From assembly GCA_938075415.1 (NCBI GenBank), contig CALJHC010000010.1, positions 124,001 through 188,000 of the forward strand: a stretch of DNA of 64,000 bases, given 5' to 3'. This DNA is from an uncultured Rubripirellula sp. (lineage in GTDB: Bacteria > Planctomycetota > Planctomycetia > Pirellulales > Pirellulaceae). The translations under genes and the position numbers were made by a program. Shown here piece after piece: positions 1-10,820 of this stretch. How positions within the stretch are numbered: the first letter of the stretch is position 1; each line of letters begins with the position of its first letter. Under the pieces are notes generated by a model that was not told where the DNA came from, did no database searches, and saw nothing but the letters and a program-made list of their open reading frames with translations.

Positions 1-2
1 AA

Positions 3-1358
<1,356 letters not shown>

Positions 1359-1442
1359 ATCGGTGACTTTTGGGATCTCTGTGAGACTTTCGATAACATC
1401 TGACCAACAATGCCCTTGCGAGGAATGGACTTCATTCTAAAA

Positions 1443-1457
1443 TCGGGTTTGACCCGA
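1443..1457. repeat. Small perfect inverted repeat
   Basis: TCGGGT, a 3-nt spacer, then ACCCGA, about 90 nt after the oxoamine synthase stop. No T-run follows on either side, so a terminator is not supported. It may be chance. Confidence 0.25.
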
Positions 1458-1547
1458 CGCGGAACGTTGGATTTGCTGTTACGGCACCTTCTGGATGGAT
1501 GATCGTGCGTTCCGCCCAAGAGATTTCCCCCATCAGGAGTATGGACG

Positions 1548-1730
1548 TTGCTTACTGAGTCAACTGTTGAGACCATGTTTCGCCGCCTCATGAACGAACC
1601 AAATCGCAATGAGGAGACTTTTGACAAGGCGGAAGAACTTCTCGAGGATGAACTTCGTCCCGAAAGTCCTCTACGCCATCGTCTCTCGGTTGAATTGGAT
1701 GAACTGCGGTCGCTCGCGGCCAAGAACTAG
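1548..1730 (+). CDS. Small charged helical protein with TTG start, unknown function
   Basis: A 60-codon frame beginning LTESTVETMFRRLM and rich in Glu, Arg and Leu, as expected for a short amphipathic helical protein. No signal peptide, membrane segment or metal motif is visible. The start is a TTG with a good AGGAG ribosome site at 1535-1539, eight bases upstream; an out-of-frame ATG at 1541 gives only five codons. It follows the oxoamine synthase by about 190 nt on the same strand. I do not recognise the family. The composition and ribosome site favour a real gene, but its shortness leaves doubt. Confidence 0.5.
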   Translation: MLTESTVETMFRRLMNEPNRNEETFDKAEELLEDELRPESPLRHRLSVELDELRSLAAKN

Positions 1731-1886
1731 ACCATCGATGAAAATCTCCTGAATCCCTGGCAGCGGTTTTCTCCACGAGTGCTATTTTGGCAATTCGTAG
1801 GACGTCAGGTTTGTTGCTGGGGACGATGTGGTTTGGCAGAGCTTTCAGCTTGAAGGCGTAAGAAAAATCCATCAACCAGTCATGCC

Positions 1887-2010
1887 CAGAGCTTGCGGAG
1901 ATTCAGAGCTTGCTTAGGCCTAGAGCTTTTTGGAATCGCAGAGCTTTTTGGAGGTCCAGAGCTTTTTGAAGGCCCAGAGCTTTTTGAAGGCCCAGAGCTT
2001 GCGGAGATAT
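1887..2010. repeat. Tandem repeat, 7 copies of a 17-18-nt unit
   Basis: Copies of a unit like CAGAGCTTTTTGAAGGCC start (at AGAGCT) at 1888, 1905, 1922, 1940, 1958, 1976 and 1994. The inner units carry TTTTTG and AGG; the first and last share GCGGAGAT, so the array has distinct boundary units. Copies 5 and 6 are identical. There are no unique spacers, so it is not a CRISPR. Confidence 0.9.
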
Positions 2011-2111
2011 CGACGACTCAAGTCTCTGGTTGATTGAGACACGATCCCGTGTCGGTGGTGCCAATCGCGTTTGCTTGGCAAGGAAACTGTGACCGTCCAC
2101 CTATCTGAACG

Positions 2112-2148
2112 AAAAAAGCCTTCGCCAGCTTGCACTGACGAAGGCTTT
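2112..2148 (-). terminator. Rho-independent terminator of the BBP7 gene
   Basis: AAAGCCTTCG (2115-2124) pairs with CGAAGGCTTT (2139-2148). The stem can extend inward past one mismatch to a loop of about six bases. On the minus strand the stem is followed by T6 (complement of A at 2112-2117). It lies about 20 nt after the stop of the minus-strand gene ending at 2170. Confidence 0.85.
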
Positions 2149-2169
2149 CAATTTTAACTTAGGTCGCTA

Positions 2170-3324
2170 TTAGTGGTTGACGCTGATTCCGCCTGTGAGT
2201 CCGACCATTAGGTAGTTTTGGTCGTCGCTGCCGCCGTTGACCATCGATCCGTCTCCGCCCCGCCAAACGCCCTGAGCGATGTCAATCACCTGAACTCCGC
2301 CGCGGATCTGGATCATTCGAGTGATCTGGTATCCCAGTTCAGCTCGAACATCGAATCCGATGTAAAACTCTTCGTTATCCGTGTAGACCGGTTCGCTTGA
2401 GCTTCGAATGATTCGATCCACCACGGAACCCTGTCCGGTTCCGTCGTAGGCGGTTAGTGTTTCCGTTTTCTGCGAGAACGTGGATTGGAAGTTAGCACCG
2501 CAGAAGACTCGAAGATCGGTCGAGAAAACGTAGCGTTCACGAGCTCTCATGAATCGGAATCCAAACTGTGGTCCGATCAGTTCGTTGACAGTGGTCGCTC
2601 CGGTGACGGTCAGTTGTTCTGCATCTTCAAATTCAGGGTGGCTAAACGCTGGGATCTCGTCGGTGCTTTGGTAATCCATGAACCCGTTGGCGTCGGTCAA
2701 TCGCATCCACCGAAGTCCAACAAACGGTTCGATGATGCCACCATTTTGCCGTGGATCCATTCGCCAGGTTTTGTTCAGTTCGTAACTGTCGTACTCAAGG
2801 TGGTTCTGAGTATCGACAATGTCGTAGAAGCGATAGTTGTAACCCATGTTGTTGCCTTCCTCGGGGAGAAGGGCGTCGCCGAAGGGCGGTTGGATCACTT
2901 CAGGTCCTTCCTCTGGATCGATGAAGCGGTTGAGTCGCTCTTGGCGGAAAATATGGTACTCGCCCACTTTGTTCCGGGTCCAATTGAACAGCCAGCCGTG
3001 GTTTTCGCCGGGAAGCATGTAGCCCAGTTCGTACCTGTAGCCCCAGCCGCCGTCGAGGCGATCTTTATCGATACCAGGCTCGGTTGTGTCCGGTCCGGTG
3101 CCGTACAGATGTACTCGGTCATAAGTTGCAAACCATCCTGTGGAAGCCCGCTTCTTTGCGGAGAGGTCCTGGAGGTCGGCATCATAGACAGGCTCGAACC
3201 ATTTGAAATCCGGGTCGAATTCAAATGGATCAGCTAGTTTGCTCTCTTGAGCTAGTGCCAGATTGGCCGCACCTACCATGGCGAGAGCCGTGAGCAGGCT
3301 TGCAGTCAGCTTCCGTACCGACAT
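2170..3324 (-). CDS. BBP7-type outer-membrane beta-barrel protein (DUF1551-like)
   Basis: Exported protein of 384 residues. MSVRKLTASLLTALAMVG with AALALAQ-like processing (ANLALAQ then ES) is a clear signal peptide, which fixes the start at 3324 rather than at the in-frame ATG 17 codons upstream. The mature part alternates aromatic and polar residues as expected for beta strands, with GWGYRYELGYMLPG, EPFVGLRWMRL and IGPQFGFRFMRARERY. It ends in a strand and His, like outer-membrane barrels. This matches the planctomycete BBP7/DUF1551 putative porin family as I recall it. It is monocistronic with its own terminator. Function within the envelope is unknown; a porin-like or surface role is inferred. 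Confidence 0.7.
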   Translation of the reverse strand: MSVRKLTASLLTALAMVGAANLALAQESKLADPFEFDPDFKWFEPVYDADLQDLSAKKRASTGWFATYDRVHLYGTGPDTTEPGIDKDRLDGGWGYRYELGYMLPGENHGWLFNWTRNKVGEYHIFRQERLNRFIDPEEGPEVIQPPFGDALLPEEGNNMGYNYRFYDIVDTQNHLEYDSYELNKTWRMDPRQNGGIIEPFVGLRWMRLTDANGFMDYQSTDEIPAFSHPEFEDAEQLTVTGATTVNELIGPQFGFRFMRARERYVFSTDLRVFCGANFQSTFSQKTETLTAYDGTGQGSVVDRIIRSSSEPVYTDNEEFYIGFDVRAELGYQITRMIQIRGGVQVIDIAQGVWRGGDGSMVNGGSDDQNYLMVGLTGGISVNH

Positions 3325-3640
3325 CGCTTGTTCCACCGTCTTGCAGTTAGTTAAATGAGGACGTGATTCGAACACTCGTCCTTTTCTTGACTATACGAGA
3401 AAACTTGCCATCCAATGGTTAAGTTTCCGAGACCGTTACTTGGCGGTCAGGCCGAATCTCCTCACTTGAAGGAGGTAGCCTCAGTCGCGTGTATAGTTCC
3501 GGTCGTGCGGTTAGTATCGGTCGCTTCACCCGCGTAGGGTTAGCTTGATTGGAAACAGATTCAGCAAAAGTCGGAGAATCGGTGAAACCGGTATAATTTC
3601 ACAGCGATTTTACCGTCGAAACGGGCCTGTTTAGGCTCAC
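3325..3640. other. Intergenic stretch, no gene seen
   Basis: Upstream region of the BBP7 gene and downstream of tadA. A TATAGT-like hexamer occurs on the minus strand near 3392-3398, but no well-spaced -35 partner. Nothing else recognised. Confidence 0.5.
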
Positions 3641-4192
3641 CTACTTTTTGCCTTGAGCGCGTTTTGTCGCGAAAAACTCAGTCAAGATGCGACCACAAGG
3701 GTCCGCCAGCACTCCTCCGGTTACCACTGACTGATGATTGAGACGCGAGTCACCGAGAGTTTGGTAAAGGCTGGTCACTGCCCCCCCTTTGGGGTCGGAA
3801 GCGCCAAAGACAAGGCGAGGAATTCGAGATTGAAGGATCGCTCCCGCACACATCAGGCACGGTTCAAGGGTGACATAGAGCGTGGTGTTTTCGAGACGCC
3901 AATCATCAACCGATGAGGCAGCTTGGGTGATCGCGAGCATTTCAGCGTGAGCGGTTGGATCTTTTAGCATTTCTCGCTGGTTATTGGCTGCAGCGATTAA
4001 CGCACCATCGCGAACAATCACCGCACCGACTGGGACTTCATCCGCGGTCACCGCTTCGATCGCCATTTCCAATGCTCGCCCCATCCAGTACGCATCCGAA
4101 TCGGTGTCAGGCAATGCGGAGGGAGCAAAGCCTGATTGATCATCAGACCGTGTTCTCGGCGAATTGGGATTCATTGAAAATTCGCTGCTCAT
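3641..4192 (-). CDS. tadA: tRNA adenosine(34) deaminase TadA
   Basis: Zinc-dependent deaminase that converts A34 to inosine in the tRNA-Arg(ACG) wobble position. Of 183 residues, the first ~30 are a hydrophilic extension absent from short bacterial TadA. The deaminase fold follows with the HAE motif (82-84, zinc His and catalytic Glu) and PCLMC (111-115, two zinc Cys). [10 protein letters not shown] and LYVTLEPC are typical of TadA rather than cytidine deaminases. Its ATG overlaps the stop of the upstream gene by four bases (ATGA), indicating translational coupling. A riboflavin-type or guanine deaminase is less likely. Confidence 0.92.
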   Translation of the reverse strand: MSSEFSMNPNSPRTRSDDQSGFAPSALPDTDSDAYWMGRALEMAIEAVTADEVPVGAVIVRDGALIAAANNQREMLKDPTAHAEMLAITQAASSVDDWRLENTTLYVTLEPCLMCAGAILQSRIPRLVFGASDPKGGAVTSLYQTLGDSRLNHQSVVTGGVLADPCGRILTEFFATKRAQGKK

Positions 4193-4929
4193 TTCTTCGC
4201 TTCGTCCGACATTTTCTTGGCTTCGGCTACCTCTTTCTTCGAGAGTTCCCGTAAACGTAGGTTGCGTAGTTCTGACTTACATTGGAACGATGCGATCCCC
4301 AGAGGCACGCATTGGTCCATTTCGTAGCGAATATCAAACTCGCGATCGGCTCGAGGGACGTCACAAGCAAGTTTGTCATCAATCCAGCACTGAATTTGGA
4401 ACGAGTCCACTCGAACGCGAACCTTGTACCAGCGATCATTGTCGAAATTCCTGAAACTGGTGGTCTCATTTTCACTGGCATCATGGCCATCGATACTGCT
4501 GATTCCCACAATGCCACCACCCCAGCCACCGAGGATAAAACTGGCTTGATTCTTAGCCACTGGAAAGGTGAGACCACAGAAAAAGTCGAAACCATCCGTT
4601 CTTCTTGCTTCGAGTTCAACCTCATAGCTGTCAGTTTTCAGGTCACCTTCCCAGCGAATTCCCGTCATGGGATCACCGAACCCAAAAGTGATTAAATCAT
4701 CTTTGATCTCAACTGGGCCATCACCACCGAATTGGCTGACAACCCAAGAACCATTGAGCTTTTTCCAAGCTGCCGAATCCGGTTTGCTTTTCGGTGCATC
4801 GACGACCTTCTCTTTGGCTGGCTTTGGAGTGTGATCATCGGCGAGGCAAAGGGCCTGGTTTGCGAGAAATAACGGGAGCAATGCCGCAAATTGGATGAAA
4901 ATAAACTGGCCAAAACGCGTTGAATTCAC
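4189..4929 (-). CDS. Exported DUF1080-like (3-keto-disaccharide hydrolase-type / LamG-like) protein
   Basis: 246 residues beginning with a signal peptide ([21 protein letters not shown] then LCLADD). A jelly-roll-like domain carries [52 protein letters not shown] and WIDDKL, the strand pattern shared by planctomycete DUF1080 and LamG/concanavalin-like proteins. It ends in a charged Lys/Glu helix. It probably acts in the periplasm on, or binding to, carbohydrate. No catalytic residues can be assigned by eye. It is the first gene of a coupled pair with tadA, an unrelated function; the coupling may be incidental. Confidence 0.65.
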   Translation of the reverse strand: MNSTRFGQFIFIQFAALLPLFLANQALCLADDHTPKPAKEKVVDAPKSKPDSAAWKKLNGSWVVSQFGGDGPVEIKDDLITFGFGDPMTGIRWEGDLKTDSYEVELEARRTDGFDFFCGLTFPVAKNQASFILGGWGGGIVGISSIDGHDASENETTSFRNFDNDRWYKVRVRVDSFQIQCWIDDKLACDVPRADREFDIRYEMDQCVPLGIASFQCKSELRNLRLRELSKKEVAEAKKMSDEAKK

Positions 4930-5091
4930 GATGGATACCTGCAGTGAGCGAAAGATGATTCGTAAAAGACGGAGGACGCTGGAATGTCGTCTCAGTTGTC
5001 TTATCAGCAGTCAAATCCACGACGCAGGTGGTACCGGGCCGTTGGACTTCTTTGCTGGAGACCTCCAGCGTACACGATTGATAGGCAACAG

Positions 5092-5526
5092 ATGCGACCT
5101 GTCACAAAAATTAGCGTATTGGGTATCCGCCTGGCAATCATCGTGCTCGGGTTGTATTGGCTGTTGATGTTTACCGGCACACACCTGGCCGCGACGACGC
5201 TTGAGATGGCCGACCAGATTGCACCTGCGGTCGGTGATAAAGTCAAGCATTTCGCCGCATTCTTCTTACTTGGCGCCCTGCTCTGTTACGTCACGAATTC
5301 GGAACGCTGGGTAAAACGCTTTGTTTCCATCGGCCTTGTCGGTATGGCTTATGCCGGGTTGGATGAATACACCCAGCGATTTGTTCCCGGCAGGTATCCC
5401 GACTTCCATGACTTTGTGGCTGACGCATTCGGACTTTGGTGTGCAATCTCGGCCTATGTGATCGCAAAAATGATCTACAGAGCATGGGCATCCAGGTACA
5501 GCCAGCCAGGCACGAGTTCATCGTGA
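5092..5526 (+). CDS. VanZ-like membrane protein
   Basis: Small integral membrane protein of about 144 residues with four predicted membrane segments. VanZ landmarks are DKVKHFAAFFLLGALLCY in the second segment region, then DEYTQRFVPGRYPDFHDFVADAFG before the last helix. Family biochemistry is poorly defined; the founder affects teicoplanin resistance. The ATG at 5092 gives the usual family length. The frame is open to an ATG at 4984, but the added 36 residues are basic and unlike the family. It is divergent from the DUF1080/tadA pair. Confidence 0.7.
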   Translation: MRPVTKISVLGIRLAIIVLGLYWLLMFTGTHLAATTLEMADQIAPAVGDKVKHFAAFFLLGALLCYVTNSERWVKRFVSIGLVGMAYAGLDEYTQRFVPGRYPDFHDFVADAFGLWCAISAYVIAKMIYRAWASRYSQPGTSSS

Positions 5527-5888
5527 ATGACCGGGTTGTTGAAGGACCTGGGTTTTGAAGGACCTGGGTTTTGAAGGACCTGGGTTTTGAAGGACCTGGG
5601 TTGAGTGACCAAGGTGAAGGTGTGCCACTTCTTTTGCTTGGATCGCAGCCCGTTTCTGCGCGGTAATCAGCGACATACCCAAGTCGATACTCGATCGAGT
5701 CGAACGTCCAAAGGTCGACCAAATTCGCGATCGGTGTCAGAAGGATTGGACGGCATTTGGTGGTTCGACCAAGAGGTGCCGTCAACGTTTTGGGTTGAAC
5801 CGAATGACCTGAATTGCGATGCCGTCTCCACCATCATTTCAGGTCAGCTTTTCGGGTCAGCGTAAGCTGAATGTTTCTTAAAGTCCAA
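5527..5888. other. Intergenic stretch with tandem repeat
   Basis: Lies between the convergent VanZ-like gene and purK. Contains the 16-nt x4 array and no supported gene. Confidence 0.6.
5541..5602. repeat. Tandem repeat, 4 copies of a 16-nt unit
   Basis: Unit GAAGGACCTGGGTTTT starts at 5541, 5557, 5573 and 5589, immediately after the VanZ-like stop. The last copy diverges after GGGTT. TTTTGAAGG is shared with the inner units of the array at 1887-2010. Confidence 0.92.
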
Positions 5889-7040
5889 TCATGCGGGAAG
5901 ATGCCTGCGTGCTTCGGTGACACGTTGGATAACCGATTCGGCTGAGTTCCCCGTCATGGTCAGGTGGCCCATTTTTCTCCCCAGCTTTGGCGTTTCTTTG
6001 CCGTAAAGGTGAAGGGAGATGGACGGATCCCTGAGTGCTTTTTCCCAATCAGGCTCCGAGCCATCAGTGGACCAGAGATCTCCGAGCAAGTTTGCCATCG
6101 CCGCGCAGGGACTTCTTAGGGATGTGGAGCCGAGTGGTAAATTACAAACAGCTCGAACATGCTGTTCAAACTGACTGGTTTCGCAAGCTTCGATCGACAG
6201 GTGTCCCGAGTTATGAGGCCTGGGTGCAACTTCATTGATCATCACCGTTTCGCCGGAGACGAAAAATTCAACGCAAAGCAACCCGACGACGTCCAGTGTT
6301 TCTGTGGCGGCTTTGGCAATTTGAATTGCTTCTTGAGCGAGTTCTTCAGCGATTCTTGCCGGCGCGAGGGTGACATCCAAAATGTGGTGATGGTGCGCAT
6401 TTTCAAAAACCGGGAACGCCTCTTGCTGACCGTTTGGCGATCGGGCAACGATGACGGAGACCTCCAGGTCAAATTCGATGCACTGTTCCGCGATCCAAGC
6501 TTCGCAGGCGGACCAATCAATCGATTCAGCCTCTTCGGGTGAATGAACCTTTGATTGTCCTTTTCCGTCGTAACCACTAATGGCGGTTTTGACGATCATC
6601 GGCCACCCCAGCGTTTTCCCGGCATCGCAGAGTGACTGCGTATCGTTGACGGCAGCCATCGGTGTTACCGGTAAACCTGCCTCCTTGAGTGTTGTCTTTT
6701 CGATGAGGCGATTTTGCGCCGTGGCGAGGACATCGGAGGAAGGGTAGGTTGGTGCAAAATGACCACAGCGGGCAATGGTTTCGGCCGGGATGTTTTCGAA
6801 TTCAAGTGTGATCACATCGCATTGACTCGCAAAACGTTCTACCGCTTGCATGTCATCCAGTTCACCCTCGACAGTCATGTGAGCAACCTGTGCGGCGGGT
6901 GAAGTGTTATCTTCACAGAGCACCACAACTCGATACCCCATCGCCGCCGCCGCCATGGCGAACATCCTGCCTAGTTGACCACCACCGACCATCCCGATGG
7001 TGGATCCGGGAAGTACCGTTTTTGATAGCGCGTCTCGCAT
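5889..7040 (-). CDS. purK: N5-carboxyaminoimidazole ribonucleotide synthase PurK
   Basis: ATP-grasp enzyme of purine synthesis that carboxylates AIR with ATP and bicarbonate to N5-CAIR. Landmarks are the N-terminal GMVGGGQLGRMFAMAA nucleotide loop, VITLEFENIPAE, the ATP-grasp lysine stretch WPMIVKTAISGYDGKGQ, and INEVAPRPHNSGH near residue 265-275, all typical of PurK. About 383 residues from the ATG at 7040, which has GAGG five bases upstream. A TTG at 7058 would add six residues and sit two bases after the purE stop, and is less likely. It is transcribed directly after purE, whose product uses its unstable product. Confidence 0.95.
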   Translation of the reverse strand: MRDALSKTVLPGSTIGMVGGGQLGRMFAMAAAAMGYRVVVLCEDNTSPAAQVAHMTVEGELDDMQAVERFASQCDVITLEFENIPAETIARCGHFAPTYPSSDVLATAQNRLIEKTTLKEAGLPVTPMAAVNDTQSLCDAGKTLGWPMIVKTAISGYDGKGQSKVHSPEEAESIDWSACEAWIAEQCIEFDLEVSVIVARSPNGQQEAFPVFENAHHHHILDVTLAPARIAEELAQEAIQIAKAATETLDVVGLLCVEFFVSGETVMINEVAPRPHNSGHLSIEACETSQFEQHVRAVCNLPLGSTSLRSPCAAMANLLGDLWSTDGSEPDWEKALRDPSISLHLYGKETPKLGRKMGHLTMTGNSAESVIQRVTEARRHLPA

Positions 7041-7060
7041 GTTATCCTCGATAGTCAACG

Positions 7061-7567
7061 CTAGAGCTCAGCCGATTCAAGCACCGTCTCTGCTTGTTGT
7101 TTCACAAAGTTCGAAAGGCGATTTTGTAGTTCAGGATCAGTCAGGGATAGGATTCGGGCGGCGTAGATCCCAGCATTCTTGGCCCCTGCGGCGCCAATGG
7201 CCATTGTCGCTACCGGTATGCCACCCGGCATTTGCACGATTGACAGAAGTGAGTCGAGTCCCTGTAAAGCTCGACTTTGAATGGGCACACCGACAACGGG
7301 TAAATTGGTTTCTGATGCGACCATTCCAGGCAAATGTGCAGCCCCGCCAGCCCCGGCGATGATAACTTTCAGGCCCCGGTCAGACGCTGATTTTGCATAA
7401 GCAACCATGCGGTCGGGCGTGCGGTGCGCCGAAACCACGAGTTTCTCGTGCGGAACGGCTAGTTTTTCCAAAATCTCAGACGCTGCTTTCATGGTGTCCC
7501 AGTCATTACGACTGCCCATGATCACCCCGACCAATGCGTCGGTCTGGCCAAATTCAGTGCCTGTCAT
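7061..7567 (-). CDS. purE: N5-CAIR mutase PurE (class I)
   Basis: Rearranges N5-CAIR to CAIR in purine synthesis. Of 168 residues, [13 protein letters not shown] (substrate phosphate loop), [10 protein letters not shown] (catalytic His) and [14 protein letters not shown] are the standard class I PurE motifs, as is [10 protein letters not shown]. It is immediately upstream of purK in a two-gene operon with about 20 nt between stop and purK ATG. The presence of purK also indicates class I mutase rather than AIR carboxylase. Confidence 0.96.
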   Translation of the reverse strand: MTGTEFGQTDALVGVIMGSRNDWDTMKAASEILEKLAVPHEKLVVSAHRTPDRMVAYAKSASDRGLKVIIAGAGGAAHLPGMVASETNLPVVGVPIQSRALQGLDSLLSIVQMPGGIPVATMAIGAAGAKNAGIYAARILSLTDPELQNRLSNFVKQQAETVLESAEL

Positions 7568-7951
7568 GTTTGAAAACCTTCCTTTGGCGAATTACCTTCG
7601 CCGAAATTGGAGCAACTTTGACGCAATGGATGTTCCCATGCGATTTTTGCCAACCGTGCTCACGCTGATTCGGGTCTCATCGTATGGGTCGAGAAAAGGA
7701 GTTAACACAGACGGCCAACCCATGGCTCAACACGTGTCTTTTGTAATCGTCAAACAGCGATTTGAGAAGATGGAGCGTGATTCTGTTTACTCGGGCTACG
7801 ATTATGACGTCGGTGAAATCGTGTCCTCTGAGGCGTGTAAGTTAACCAACAGAGCAGCGAGGGTACCCAAAAAGACAAGACTTTCAGGCTGATTGCGATC
7901 AGAAAGCCAAGCCGCTGGAGGTCGGTTTCTGTAAAGGTTGCCATGGAACCG
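7568..7951. other. Intergenic stretch, no supported gene
   Basis: Between purE (upstream side) and the helicase gene's 3' end. Frames exist on both strands (plus, ending 7892; minus 7750-7944 with a hydrophobic stretch) but neither has a ribosome site, a recognised family or convincing composition. Confidence 0.5.
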
Positions 7952-10378
7952 TTAAATGATTTCTAGATCCACAAAAGCCAGTCGAAACCGGTGTTCTCCG
8001 TCAGGGAACTGCACTCTGGCAATTCTTTTCGGTCCCCGCCCCGAGACCGACAGGATGGTTCCCTCTCCATATTCTTCATGCCGAACTCTTGTGCCTTCCT
8101 GATAGACGGTCAATGGAGTACTAAAACCTGCCATCAAATCTGCGGCGGTCTGCAGGGAAATATTCTTTGGTTCCCGCAATTTTGCAGCGTTGGCAGTTGA
8201 GACCGCATCCGATGCCTTTGGCTGGGCAATGGCGTCCCCAATGGCTTGGTCGCGGTTTGCAGCGATTGAGTCTGGAGTCGCTGCCGGACTGCTCGCTTGA
8301 TCGAAGTGTTCGTCGTCAGGAGTACTTTGATCGATTAGCGGATCAACTTCCGGTTCGCTCTGAGGTTGTTCGGAGACCGGAGTTTCCTCCGGTAGGTCCC
8401 ACGATTCGGGATAGCTTTGATCCATGTCGTCATCGAACCAATCACGCTCAGTGTGACTCTCGATGCGATTCATTTCATGGAGCGGTAATTCATGCAAGAA
8501 TGGACTGGGAATGACAGGTCTCAATTCTCCCCGGATATTTCGCCGCTTGCAGCAACTTAATTCGAGGCGTTCTTCTGCGCGGGTAATACCGACAAACAGC
8601 AAGCGTCGCTCCTCTTCGATCTCCCATTCGCTCTCTTTTGAGCGTTTATGGGGAAGCAATTCGTCCTCCACACCAATGATGTATACCCGTTTAAATTCCA
8701 GTCCTTTCGCGGCGTGCAAGGTCATGATCGTGACACGATCATTTTCATCTTGGAACGCATCAGTATCAGAAACCAGGGCGACTTGTTCCAGGAAAGCCTC
8801 GAGGGACCCGTCGTCCGGGTTTTGACGATCAAATTCCACCGCAGCGGAGATCAATTCGTCAATGTTTGCCATTGGGCTATCGGCCTGGTCATCGGTGGCC
8901 GTCTTTTCCAGATGGGCTTCGTATTGGATCTCCTCGACGAGATAACGCAGCAGATCCTCGAGCGAGGCGGTTGCTTTGATCTGTAAATGATCAAAGAGCG
9001 TGACAAAACGCTTCACCATTGATGCCGAACGTTTTGCGAGTGAATCAATCTTCTCCGCGTGCCTTGCCGCCTCCAGCATCGGGATTTGATTGTCGTCGGC
9101 GAATTGACGTAATCGCTCAACAGTTTTTGCACCAATGCCACGGGTCGGAACGTTGATGATGCGTTGCAGTGCAACGTCATGATTGGTGTTGTTGATCAGG
9201 TGCAGGTAGGCAAGCAGGTCTTTGACTTCACGGCGTTGGTAGAACTCCACACCATTGACGATCTGGTAGGGAAGACTGCGATTGCGTAACGCATGCTCCA
9301 GAGATCGTGTCATTGCGTTCATTCGGCAGAACACGGCAAAATCACTTGGCTTGCATTCCTCGGAGATGATTGCGGACGTGATTTCATCCGCAATGGAATC
9401 CGCTTCCCGGTAACCATCCTCATGGAAACGCAGGATAACCGGATTCCCTTCCGGATTATCGGTGAATAAAGCCTTGGGTTTTCGATGCCGGTTATGTTGG
9501 ATCAACTCGTCGGCAACTCGCAGGACATTGGGTGTGCTGCGATAATTTTTTTCGAGTCGAACCGTTTTGACCGATGGATAATCTTTTTCAAAATCAAGAA
9601 TATTATTGAGATCCGCACCCCGCCATCCATAGATTGACTGATCGGGATCCCCCGTGACGGCGAGGTTAGGATGGTCAATCGAAAGAGCGCGAACGATGGC
9701 GTATTGGGCCAAGTTGGTATCCTGATACTCGTCAACCAAGATGTATCGATACTTCTGGTCAAGTTCTGACCGGATCTCAGGGTTTTCCCGAAGCAGGTGT
9801 GCGATGTGAAAAAGTAAATCGTCAAAATCGACGGCGTTGGCGGTGAGTAGCTGTTGACGATAAACGGGGTAAACGCGAGCGGCTATTGCATCCTTGGGTT
9901 TTAAGGATTGGGCCTCCATCATACTGGGGGTCACTAGCCGGTTCTTCGCATGACTGATTGAATTGGCGATCTGGTCCGGTGAAGCGTGGCTGGTTGAAAC
10001 GCCGGATGCCTGAATCGCGCGTTTCATTGCCTGCTTCGAATCGGATGTATCCAAAATCGAATAGTTCTCACTTAGTCCGACCATGGTCGCATGTCGACGA
10101 AGCAATTGAGCGCAGAACCGATGGAATGTACCCATCCAAACATTCTGGCCGGGCGCTAAGTGATCGACCCTCGATCGCATCTCGTCAGCGGCCTTGTTGG
10201 TGAAGGTCAACGCCGCAATTTGCCACGCTGGAATGCCTTGCTCAAGCAAATTCGCGATTCGGTGCGTGACGACTCGTGTTTTTCCCGATCCAGGGCCGGC
10301 CAAGATCAGAAGCGGGCCATCAATGTGCCCAACGGCATCCCGTTGTGGTTCGGTCAGATTTTGAAAGATTGCATCCAT
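7952..10378 (-). CDS. UvrD/PcrA/Rep-family superfamily 1 DNA helicase
   Basis: ATP-dependent 3'-5' helicase, probably serving nucleotide-excision repair and replication-fork maintenance. Of 808 residues, motifs in order are LTEPQRDAV (Q motif), GPGSGKT (Walker A, ~28-34), ALTFTNKAADEM, DEYQDTN (motif II), GDPDQSIYGWRGAD (motif III), LEKNYRS (motif IV), TLHAAKGLEFKRVYIIG (motif V) and LLFVGITRAEERL (motif VI). Between motif VI and the end lies an acidic, Gln/Asp-rich linker of roughly 90 residues. A small Tudor/KOW-like module follows (GTRVRHEEYGEGTILSV to VDLEII), as in PcrA, where it contacts RNA polymerase. PcrA is more likely than Rep because of that C-terminal module. Confidence 0.93.
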   Translation of the reverse strand: MDAIFQNLTEPQRDAVGHIDGPLLILAGPGSGKTRVVTHRIANLLEQGIPAWQIAALTFTNKAADEMRSRVDHLAPGQNVWMGTFHRFCAQLLRRHATMVGLSENYSILDTSDSKQAMKRAIQASGVSTSHASPDQIANSISHAKNRLVTPSMMEAQSLKPKDAIAARVYPVYRQQLLTANAVDFDDLLFHIAHLLRENPEIRSELDQKYRYILVDEYQDTNLAQYAIVRALSIDHPNLAVTGDPDQSIYGWRGADLNNILDFEKDYPSVKTVRLEKNYRSTPNVLRVADELIQHNRHRKPKALFTDNPEGNPVILRFHEDGYREADSIADEITSAIISEECKPSDFAVFCRMNAMTRSLEHALRNRSLPYQIVNGVEFYQRREVKDLLAYLHLINNTNHDVALQRIINVPTRGIGAKTVERLRQFADDNQIPMLEAARHAEKIDSLAKRSASMVKRFVTLFDHLQIKATASLEDLLRYLVEEIQYEAHLEKTATDDQADSPMANIDELISAAVEFDRQNPDDGSLEAFLEQVALVSDTDAFQDENDRVTIMTLHAAKGLEFKRVYIIGVEDELLPHKRSKESEWEIEEERRLLFVGITRAEERLELSCCKRRNIRGELRPVIPSPFLHELPLHEMNRIESHTERDWFDDDMDQSYPESWDLPEETPVSEQPQSEPEVDPLIDQSTPDDEHFDQASSPAATPDSIAANRDQAIGDAIAQPKASDAVSTANAAKLREPKNISLQTAADLMAGFSTPLTVYQEGTRVRHEEYGEGTILSVSGRGPKRIARVQFPDGEHRFRLAFVDLEII

Positions 10379-10820
10379 GTGATGAGTCGACGACCCCCGT
10401 GAGTTTTTTATCTCCTGATGACGAATACTATACCTTTTGGGGGCGGGGAGGGTATCGGCCCGGGTAAGGCGTCTTCAGGATTGAAAGAGGCTTCGTGATA
10501 TGGGTGAAGATAACAGTCGATCCGCTCAGTTTGTGGGGTCTTGGACTCTTGTTCGTGAGTTTGTGGGGAGTTAGTCATTTAGAGGTGAGGATGTTAGAAT
10601 CCCCCCTGAGCGTGCTCGAGCTTGAGATGTCTCAGACTGTTCCTCACCCCTAGCACGGTCGCTTTGGTGACTCCACGAAAGTGAATTCATCGAAGCAAAA
10701 GATGTTTGGAGGTTCATCCGAAAGTGATTGGGATCTCTGCCCACGTAAATGGTGGTCTCAAGAATGACCGGGTCCACCTGTTTGATCCCTTGTAACCCAT
10801 ATCTATTTGACGGTAACCAG
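10379..10820. other. Intergenic stretch between divergent genes, no gene seen
   Basis: Separates the helicase gene from the DUF2237 gene and should hold both promoters. AGTTTGTGGGG occurs twice (around 10529 and 10557), and there is a G-rich run near 10440. No clear hairpin terminator and no supported gene. Confidence 0.5.

Larger units (their letters stand above)
1731..2169. other. Intergenic stretch with tandem repeat and terminator
   Basis: No convincing gene. It holds the seven-copy 17-18-nt tandem array (1887-2010) and the terminator of the BBP7 gene (2112-2148). Short frames antisense to the array translate to repeated Leu/Gln/Lys and are repeat artefacts. Confidence 0.7.

Noticed and set aside
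1887..2010. Possible CRISPR-like array
   Set aside because: Units are directly adjacent with no unique spacers, and no cas genes are present; the same holds for the other arrays.
2485..3237. A 250-codon plus-strand frame
   Set aside because: It is antisense to the BBP7 gene, whose signal peptide, composition and terminator are convincing.
7407..7892. Plus-strand frame across the purE start
   Set aside because: Its first half is antisense to purE; the rest has no family likeness or ribosome site.
7750..7944. Small minus-strand frame with a hydrophobic stretch upstream of the helicase stop
   Set aside because: Arg/His-rich tail, no ribosome site and no known small-membrane-protein pattern; kept only as a remark in the intergenic entry.
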